Source: an uncultured Eubacteriales bacterium (GTDB lineage: Bacteria > Bacillota > Clostridia > Oscillospirales > Acutalibacteraceae). From it: 10,483 nucleotides of DNA. The position numbers and the translations under genes are program-made. Of this stretch, positions 5,348 through 10,483 are shown piece after piece; the first letter of the stretch is position 1; each line of letters opens with the position of its first letter. Location of the stretch: the NCBI GenBank assembly GCA_900320235.1, contig ONRO01000113.1, positions 1 to 10,483 on the forward strand. The letters are read 5' to 3'. Below the pieces are notes generated by a model. That model worked only from the letters and a program-made list of their open reading frames with translations, was not told the origin of the DNA and ran no database searches.

Positions 5348-8137
5348 TTATGTATCAAGTAAATCTCCCATAGAAGAAATAACAGATGCACAACGCTTAC
5401 AAAGAGTCGGATGATCAGCATCTGTTCCGACGGTCTTACTGAATATCCAGCAGCGTTCGCACTTCTCACCCTCTGCATGAGTTACTTCAACATTAAGCTC
5501 ATCAGATCCTTCTGATATTTCGACATCGGATACGATGAAAGCGGCAGCAAGTTCTGATTCTGCAGATTTAAGGAAATCATACTGTTCACCTGAGCATTTC
5601 AATGTTACCTTTGCTTCAAGTGAAGAACGAATGGTTTTATTTTTAACTTCGATTTCGATTGCTTTCTTAACAGTATCTCTTGTTTCATGGATTCTGTCCC
5701 ACATTGTTACAAAGCTTTCATCAAGTGTTACACCTGTCTTTTCAGGCATGTTATTGAAGAGAACATTCTCTGCATTTGTTGAATTGTCGTGAGGCATATA
5801 CTGCCATATCTCATCTGATGTATATACAAGAATTGGTGATACAAGTCTTGTCATTGCATCAAGTATTCTGTAAATTGTAGTCTGAGCTGCACGGCGAAGT
5901 TCTCCGTCAGGCTGTTCAGTATAAAGTCTGTCCTTCAGGACATCAAAATAGAAGTTACTCATATCTACAACACAGAAATTATGAAGTGCCTGATATACAA
6001 TATGGAAATCAAAGCAGTCATATGCTTTTCTTACCTTATCGTTAAGCTCATCAAGTTTCATAAGAGCCCATTTATCTATAGAAAGGAGCTTATCATCAGA
6101 TACCATATCCTTATCCGGATCAAAATCTTTCAGATTTCCAAGAATATATCTTGCAGTATTTCTGATTTTTCTGTATGCTTCGCTAAGCTGAGCAAGTATT
6201 TCTTTTGATATCCTGACATCTGCATGATAATCCGTAGATGATACCCAGAGTCTTAGAATATCAGCACCGTATTTATCAATTATTTCTGCTGGTGACATAC
6301 CATTTCCGGCAGATTTTGACATTTTCTTTTTCTCCATGTCAACAACCCAGCCGTGAGTTACTACTGATTTATATGGAGCCTGTCCTCTTGCAGCAACTGA
6401 TGTAAGAAGTGATGACTGGAACCAACCTCTGTACTGATCAGCACCTTCAAGATAAAGATCTGCCGGCCATTTAAGGTAAGGACGGGATTTGCATACAGCA
6501 ATATGTGAAACACCGGAATCAAACCATACATCCATTATATCTTTTTCTTTATTGAACTCTTTGCATCCGCACTTTGAACAAGCCAGTCCATCAGGAATAA
6601 GTTCTGAAGCGTCTTTCTCATACCAGATATCGGAGCCATGTTCGCCAAAAAGTTTAGCTATATGAAGCATGACAGATTTTTCCATTACAGGCTCTCCGCA
6701 TTCTTTACAGAAGAAGATAGGAATCGGAACACCCCATTTTCTCTGACGTGAGATACACCAATCCTTACGTTCACGAACCATTGAAGTTATTCTGTCTTCG
6801 CCCCATGCAGGGATCCAGTTAATCTTTTTTATCTCATCAACTGCTGCGTCCTTGATATCATCAACAGAGCAGAACCATTGTTTTGTAGCTCTGAAAAGGA
6901 CAGGATTCTTACATCTCCAACAATGAGGATACTGGTGGATTATCTTTTTTAGTGCAAATAAAGCATTTGTTTTTTCAAGATACTCTGCTATCGGTTTATT
7001 TGCATCTGCTGTAAGAAGACCTGCAAACATTCCAGCTTCTTCAGTAAGTCTTCCCTTTGCATCAACCGGTACAACCATCGGGATCTCCGGATAATTTCTG
7101 CATACATTATAGTCATCAACACCATGACCCGGAGCTGTATGTACACATCCTGTCCCGCTTTCAAGTGTAACATGATCTCCTACGATAACAAGAGATGTTC
7201 TGTCAAGGAAAGGATGAGCTGTTTTCATATATTCAAGCTCACTGCCTTTTATTGTGCCGATAACTTCATAGTTTTCTTTTCCTGCAGCTTCCATTGCTGC
7301 TGCATAAAGCTCTTCAGCCATTACATAGTATTCGCCCTCACATTTGATAAGGCTGTAATTGAAGCGGGGACCAACACAAATAGCAACGTTTGCAGGAAGT
7401 GTCCATGTTGTTGTTGTCCATATTACAAAATATGTATTTTTTAGTTCAGCACCCATAGCACTGAGTTTTCCCATATCATCAGTTACCTTGAATTTTACAT
7501 ATATTGAATGACAGGGATCCTCTGCATATTCAATTTCTGCTTCAGCAAGAGCTGTTTCACAGTCTGTACACCAGTAAACAGGCTTCAGACCTCTGTAAAT
7601 ATATCCTTTGCTTGCCATTTCTGCAAAAATTTCTATTTGCTTTTCTTCAAAATCATGTGTAAGGGTAATGTATGGATTATCCCATTCTGCAATACCGCCA
7701 AGACGTTTGAACTGCTCACGCTGACCATTGATATAAGTTGTTGCAAATTCACGGCAGATTTTTCTGAGCTCAACGTCAGAAATGACATCGCTGCTGCTGA
7801 CACCGGCTTTTGCTCTTGCTTTAAGTTCCGTCGGAAGTCCGTGGGTATCCCAACCAGGTACATACGGTGATTTAAAGCCAGTCATATTCTTATATCTTAC
7901 AATAATATCCTTAAGAGTCTTATTAAGAGCATGACCCAGGTGTATATTACCATTTGCATAAGGTGGTCCGTCGTGAAGAACATAAAGAGGTTTACCCTCG
8001 TTGAGTTCCATGAGCTTTTCATAAGTTTTATTGTTCTGCCAACGTTTCAGAGTTTCAGGCTCGGATTTTGGAAGTCCTGCTCTCATCGGAAAATCTGTTT
8101 TAGGCAGATTCAATGTCTTGTTATAATCCTGCGGCAT
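5348..8137 (-). CDS. ileS: Isoleucyl-tRNA synthetase, bacterial (IleS1-like) type
   Basis: Class I synthetase that charges tRNA-Ile in the cytoplasm and hydrolyses mischarged valine. At 929 residues it has normal bacterial length. Visible: DGPPYANGNIHLGHALNK with the HIGH-type motif HLGH (66-69), PGWDTHGLP (94-102), the editing domain with TTTTWTLPAN (241-250) and GTGCVHTAPGHGVDDY (328-343), DVWFDSGVSH (536-545), EGADQYRGWFQSSL (564-577), and KMSKS (605-609). The C-terminus carries two cysteine pairs, CERC (893-896) and CKRC (913-916), the zinc site characteristic of bacterial-type IleS rather than the eukaryote-like, mupirocin-resistant type. The start ATG has AGGAG 10 bp upstream. The 118-bp gap to divIVA contains no T-box, the common regulator of ileS in Firmicutes. 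Confidence 0.98.
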   Translation of the reverse strand: MPQDYNKTLNLPKTDFPMRAGLPKSEPETLKRWQNNKTYEKLMELNEGKPLYVLHDGPPYANGNIHLGHALNKTLKDIIVRYKNMTGFKSPYVPGWDTHGLPTELKARAKAGVSSSDVISDVELRKICREFATTYINGQREQFKRLGGIAEWDNPYITLTHDFEEKQIEIFAEMASKGYIYRGLKPVYWCTDCETALAEAEIEYAEDPCHSIYVKFKVTDDMGKLSAMGAELKNTYFVIWTTTTWTLPANVAICVGPRFNYSLIKCEGEYYVMAEELYAAAMEAAGKENYEVIGTIKGSELEYMKTAHPFLDRTSLVIVGDHVTLESGTGCVHTAPGHGVDDYNVCRNYPEIPMVVPVDAKGRLTEEAGMFAGLLTADANKPIAEYLEKTNALFALKKIIHQYPHCWRCKNPVLFRATKQWFCSVDDIKDAAVDEIKKINWIPAWGEDRITSMVRERKDWCISRQRKWGVPIPIFFCKECGEPVMEKSVMLHIAKLFGEHGSDIWYEKDASELIPDGLACSKCGCKEFNKEKDIMDVWFDSGVSHIAVCKSRPYLKWPADLYLEGADQYRGWFQSSLLTSVAARGQAPYKSVVTHGWVVDMEKKKMSKSAGNGMSPAEIIDKYGADILRLWVSSTDYHADVRISKEILAQLSEAYRKIRNTARYILGNLKDFDPDKDMVSDDKLLSIDKWALMKLDELNDKVRKAYDCFDFHIVYQALHNFCVVDMSNFYFDVLKDRLYTEQPDGELRRAAQTTIYRILDAMTRLVSPILVYTSDEIWQYMPHDNSTNAENVLFNNMPEKTGVTLDESFVTMWDRIHETRDTVKKAIEIEVKNKTIRSSLEAKVTLKCSGEQYDFLKSAESELAAAFIVSDVEISEGSDELNVEVTHAEGEKCERCWIFSKTVGTDADHPTLCKRCASVISSMGDLLDT

Positions 8138-8177
8138 TTATTTTTCTCTCCTCTGTGAAATAATATAACAATCCAAA

Positions 8178-8199
8178 ATCCGACACAAATGTGTCGGAT
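8178..8199 (-). terminator. Hairpin downstream of divIVA, possible weak terminator
   Basis: Perfect 10-bp palindromic stem, ATCCGACACA / TGTGTCGGAT, with a 2-nt centre (in practice 9 bp with a 4-nt loop). On the minus strand it is followed by TTTGG, so only four T in a row. It may partly terminate divIVA transcripts before ileS, or it may be a leader structure of ileS. Confidence 0.5.
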
Positions 8200-8205
8200 A
8201 ATGTG

Positions 8206-8223
8206 AAATACCAGATGGTATTT
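8206..8223. other. Second hairpin in the divIVA-ileS gap
   Basis: Eight-bp stem AAATACCA / TGGTATTT with a 2-nt loop, 6 bp from the previous hairpin. A T-rich tract follows it only on the plus strand, where no gene is read. Its role is unknown. Together with the neighbouring stem it forms a tandem structured leader upstream of ileS. Confidence 0.4.
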
Positions 8224-8255
8224 TTATTATATAATGTTATCAGCAAGATAAACTA

Positions 8256-8963
8256 TCAGTTTTCTTCTGCTGAATCATTATTATCATTTTTCTCTTTAGT
8301 ACTTGATTTTGTTTCAACAGGTTTATTACAATCAGCTTTGGGATAATTCTTATCAAGCTCAGCCTGTTTCTTCTTGAAATCCTCACCCTTTGACATTGAA
8401 TTAATGATACTCAGATGATTTTTATATTCTTTAAGCAAATGATTTCTGAACTTATTTGCTTCGCCCATAAGCTTGATGATATTCTTCTTCTGTTCCTCAA
8501 GTATTCTATTGTTTTCCTCGATTTTATCAGAAGATTCTCTCAATGCTTTGTTCATCAGCTCTTCGACCTTAGCATCTGTATCTGCATTGATTTGTTCAGC
8601 TTTTTCCTTTGCTTCAGCAAGAAGTTTTTCAGCCTCTTCCTTTGCCTCACTGATTGTCTTTTCAGCTTCTGAATCAACCTCGTCAAGTTTTTCCTGAGCC
8701 TTTTTTTCTGCTTCAGATTTTATCTGTTTTGCAGAAACCTGAGCTGAAATCAATGCATTCTGAACACTGTCTTCTTTTTCTTTATAGTTTTTTATTTCAG
8801 CCTGCTGGTTTTCTATTTTCAGCTCAAGTTCTCTCTGAGCAAGCTCAAGACTTTTTACCTTATCGACAACATCGTCAACAAAGTGATCAACTTCATCGAT
8901 CTTATATCCGCCGAGTCCGGATTTTCTGAAAGTAATATTTTCTATTTCTTCTAATGTTATCAT
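8256..8963 (-). CDS. divIVA: DivIVA-family polar/septal coiled-coil protein
   Basis: Cytoplasmic protein that binds curved membrane at septa and poles and recruits division, sporulation or wall-growth partners. The N-terminal lipid-binding domain is clear: MITLEEIENITFRKSGLGGYKIDEVDHFVDDVVDKV (1-36). The hydrophobic tip residue expected in the crossed loop is probably L17, and the loop is one residue longer than the KSFRGY of B. subtilis. Residues about 38-185 are a long charged coiled coil rich in A, E and K (for example EAEKTISEAKEEAEKLLAEAKEKAE). The tail (about 190-235) is polar and acidic and ends SAEEN. A length of 235 residues is longer than B. subtilis DivIVA and typical of clostridial versions. 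AAAGGA lies shortly before the ATG. It follows sepF directly. Confidence 0.93.
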   Translation of the reverse strand: MITLEEIENITFRKSGLGGYKIDEVDHFVDDVVDKVKSLELAQRELELKIENQQAEIKNYKEKEDSVQNALISAQVSAKQIKSEAEKKAQEKLDEVDSEAEKTISEAKEEAEKLLAEAKEKAEQINADTDAKVEELMNKALRESSDKIEENNRILEEQKKNIIKLMGEANKFRNHLLKEYKNHLSIINSMSKGEDFKKKQAELDKNYPKADCNKPVETKSSTKEKNDNNDSAEEN

Positions 8964-9004
8964 ACTAATTTCCTTTCTGAAGAATTTGATACATTTCTGT
9001 ATAA

Positions 9005-9033
9005 ATTATAATATGGAAATTGTACTAATTAAA
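9005..9033 (-). promoter_or_regulatory. Possible promoter of divIVA in the sepF-divIVA gap
   Basis: On the minus strand a perfect -10 TATAAT (9005-9010) lies 17 bp after a weak -35 TTTAAT (9028-9033), which overlaps the sepF stop codon. A small ATACA-GAAA-TGTAT stem follows. It may allow divIVA to be expressed apart from sepF, but the region is AT-rich, so chance is possible. Confidence 0.35.
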
Positions 9034-9514
9034 AATAAACGTTATCGCTTCCGACTTCATCCATTGCATCCTGACCGGAAAGAGTTACATTGCTGGGCAT
9101 TATGATAAATGTATCTTCAGCAACCTTCTTTACATTTCCACTGTTTGCGTAAGCAACTCCGCCAAGAAAATCAATTATTCTTCTTGAAACATCTTTATTT
9201 GTATCTTCTACATTAAGTATTACTGTATTTCTTTTCATAAGCTCATTTGCCATTTCTTTAACTGAAGGATCAAATGACTCAGGCTTGAAAAGTACAAACT
9301 GTACACTTGTTGAATCATGAATACTGATTACATTATTATTTCCTGAAGCAGGAGCATTCTGTTCCTCTGCCTGCTCTTCCGGCTCATCATAATCCATTTC
9401 TTCTTCCTGCCCTTCTGCATCCATTGCTTCGGTATCATCATAATAATCGTCGTATGCTACTTCTTCCTCAGGTGTCTTTAATATGCTCTTGAATTTTCCC
9501 ATAATATTTGCCAT
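9029..9514 (-). CDS. sepF: Cell division protein SepF
   Basis: SepF forms rings that bind the FtsZ C-terminus and anchors Z-ring filaments to the membrane. The 161-residue protein shows the expected three parts. The first is an N-terminal membrane-targeting amphipathic helix (MANIMGKFKSILK, 1-13). The second is a very acidic, tyrosine-rich disordered linker (about 16-55). The third is the globular SepF/DUF552 domain (about 60-145), with VQFVLFKPESF, MANELMKRNTVILNVE, RRIIDFLGGVAYANSG and TFIIMPSNV. AGGAGG (9523-9528) lies 8 bp before the ATG, a strong site. The yggS stop lies 17 bp upstream, so the two genes form one operon. Confidence 0.95.
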   Translation of the reverse strand: MANIMGKFKSILKTPEEEVAYDDYYDDTEAMDAEGQEEEMDYDEPEEQAEEQNAPASGNNNVISIHDSTSVQFVLFKPESFDPSVKEMANELMKRNTVILNVEDTNKDVSRRIIDFLGGVAYANSGNVKKVAEDTFIIMPSNVTLSGQDAMDEVGSDNVYF

Positions 9515-9531
9515 TTTATTTTCCTCCTGTT

Positions 9532-10266
9532 TTATCTGTATATTCTGGCACCAAAGAGTCCCGAACCGACTCTTATCATATTTGCGCCTGACAGAATTGC
9601 TTCCTTATAATCATCGGACATACCCATAGAAAGATAGTCCATATATATATTATCCGATTTTTTCGATGAAATGTCAATAAACAGTTTGTACATTTTATCA
9701 AAAAATTTAAAAATTTCTTGTTTAGAGTCACAAATAGGCGGTACTGACATCAAACCTCTGATTTTTATTCCTTCCAATGAAGAAATTTGCTCAAGTAGTT
9801 CATCTATTATTTCTTCTGTTACACCGGATTTGTTCTCTTCTTTGCCAATATTTACCTCAATAAGAATATCAGTATTAACATCATTCTTTATTGACTGCTT
9901 TGATATTTCCTGAGCAAGCTTCAGGCTGTCAACAGATTGTATCATTGAAACCTTTCCTACAATCTGTCTGACTTTATTTGTCTGAAGATGACCGATAAAA
10001 TGAAGCTGTGAATTATCAAGGTCATATTCATCATATTTACTGAGCATTTCCTGAACTTTATTTTCTCCAATATGAGTCAGCCCGAGCGAAATAGCATAAT
10101 TAATAAATTCAGGTTCTACTGTTTTGGTTGCAGCAAGAAATGTTATTTCGTCCGGTTTTCTTCCGCTTTCAGCAGCTGCTCTTTCAATATTCTCGCAAAT
10201 TTCATAATAATTTGCTTTAATATCATCAAATCTACGAGCTTGTTCTGTCGATGATCTTTCCATCAT
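9532..10266 (-). CDS. yggS: YggS/PROSC-family PLP-binding protein
   Basis: Cytoplasmic single-domain TIM-barrel protein that binds pyridoxal phosphate and keeps free vitamin B6 and amino acid pools balanced; no enzymatic activity is established for the family. I take ATG at 10266 as the start because GGAAGGAG (10276-10283) stands 9 bp upstream. The longer frame from 10299 adds 11 residues without a good site. The result is 244 residues, a normal length. Motifs: FLAATKTVEPEFI with the PLP lysine at about K48, LTHIGENKVQEM, LHFIGHLQTNKV, ILIEVNIGKEENKSGV, IRGLMSVPP, LSMGMSDDYKEAI, and MIRVGSGLFGAR. The start overlaps the end of the HlyD-like gene by 35 bp, and sepF follows, the usual division-cluster context. 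Confidence 0.95.
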   Translation of the reverse strand: MMERSSTEQARRFDDIKANYYEICENIERAAAESGRKPDEITFLAATKTVEPEFINYAISLGLTHIGENKVQEMLSKYDEYDLDNSQLHFIGHLQTNKVRQIVGKVSMIQSVDSLKLAQEISKQSIKNDVNTDILIEVNIGKEENKSGVTEEIIDELLEQISSLEGIKIRGLMSVPPICDSKQEIFKFFDKMYKLFIDISSKKSDNIYMDYLSMGMSDDYKEAILSGANMIRVGSGLFGARIYR

Positions 10267-10483
10267 AAAGATTTGCTCCTTCCACCACAACTTCATCATA
10301 AGCTTTCAATACACCTATTTCATCCGTCACAAGATCTTCATCTTTAGGATTCTGCATGCATATTATAAAGCCTTCCCCTGTATAAACAGGAACAATCTGC
10401 TTGAATAGCAGTTCGTTTCCTACCAGAATATATACACCTTTTACTGTTTTGGTTTCAGTTTTTTCTTTACCGTTTTTATCTGT
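10232..10483 (-). CDS. C-terminal end of a HlyD-like membrane-associated protein (partial)
   Basis: A frame open from the right edge to a TAG at 10232-10234 encodes 83 residues. It overlaps the yggS start by 35 bp, which suggests translational coupling. The visible part begins with a lysine- and threonine-rich linker, then reads VKGVYILVGNELLFKQIVPVYTGEGFIIC, a beta-rich segment, and ends LKAYDEVVVEGANLYDGKIIDRTSS. From memory this resembles the C-terminal domain of the HlyD-like periplasmic-adaptor-type proteins that precede yggS and sepF in many Clostridia. The N-terminal membrane anchor expected for that family lies outside the window. The family call rests on this short tail and on gene order, so it is moderate. 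Confidence 0.6.
   Translation of the reverse strand, partial: TDKNGKEKTETKTVKGVYILVGNELLFKQIVPVYTGEGFIICMQNPKDEDLVTDEIGVLKAYDEVVVEGANLYDGKIIDRTSS

Noticed and set aside
5251..5478. Minus-strand 75-codon frame overlapping the end of ileS and the ileS-lspA gap
   Set aside because: It lies largely in another frame of ileS and across the terminator, has no family resemblance, and its end coincides with lspA by chance of spacing.
7124..7870. Plus-strand frames of 106 and 120 codons opposite ileS
   Set aside because: They are antisense to the strongly conserved catalytic and editing domains of ileS, are cysteine- and phenylalanine-rich as antisense shadows often are, and lack convincing starts.
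8572..8720. Short repeated segments in divIVA (EAKEEAEKLLAEAKEKAE) as a DNA repeat
   Set aside because: They are heptad-like coiled-coil periodicity in the protein, not a separate DNA element.
8415..8929. Plus-strand frames opposite divIVA, rich in F, S and L, resembling membrane peptides
   Set aside because: They are the antisense of a Lys/Glu/Ala-rich coiled coil, which always yields hydrophobic-looking complements.

Overview
This window comes from a low-GC, Gram-positive (Bacillota) chromosome, most likely a gut Clostridium-relative of the Ruminococcus/Oscillospirales type. That taxonomic call is inference. It rests on the AT-rich coding, the AGGAGG-type ribosome binding sites, and the conserved run HlyD-like - yggS - sepF - divIVA - ileS - lspA - rluD. 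Every gene is on the minus strand except one ArsR-family regulator.

Right part (10483 down to about 3862, read on the minus strand) is a housekeeping block. It starts with the C-terminal end of a HlyD-like envelope protein, overlapped by yggS (PLP homeostasis). Next come sepF (FtsZ membrane anchor) and divIVA (polar/septal coiled coil). The yggT and ylmH genes that usually separate sepF from divIVA are absent. Then follow ileS (isoleucyl-tRNA synthetase), a strong terminator hairpin, and the overlapping pair lspA (signal peptidase II) and rluD-family pseudouridine synthase.

Left part (1 to about 3860) is a metal-efflux module. A 73-residue HMA metallochaperone and a P1B-2 (Zn/Cd/Pb-type) ATPase with no HMA domain of its own run leftwards. 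An ArsR/SmtB-family repressor runs rightwards, convergent with rluD and sharing a hairpin terminator with it. tatD lies 16 bp after the ATPase and may be read through from it. Upstream of both the chaperone and the ATPase is the same inverted repeat, GATTAAA-N6-TTTAATC, each time preceded by a TTATAATTAA block and followed by a GAGGTG ribosome binding site. This looks like a duplicated, metal-responsive control module.

The only long gene-free stretch (2967-3432) is not empty. It holds the chaperone promoter (TTGACA-17-TATATT) and an AT-rich spacer. It also holds a more GC-rich segment (about 3186-3385) with several helices, two of which cross to form an H-type pseudoknot; this is a candidate structured non-coding RNA. 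The arsR promoter follows, its -10 box covered by a perfect 20-bp palindrome unrelated to the efflux operators. The pseudoknotted RNA and the paired operators are the most interesting observations here. No tRNA, rRNA, CRISPR array or insertion sequence was recognised.
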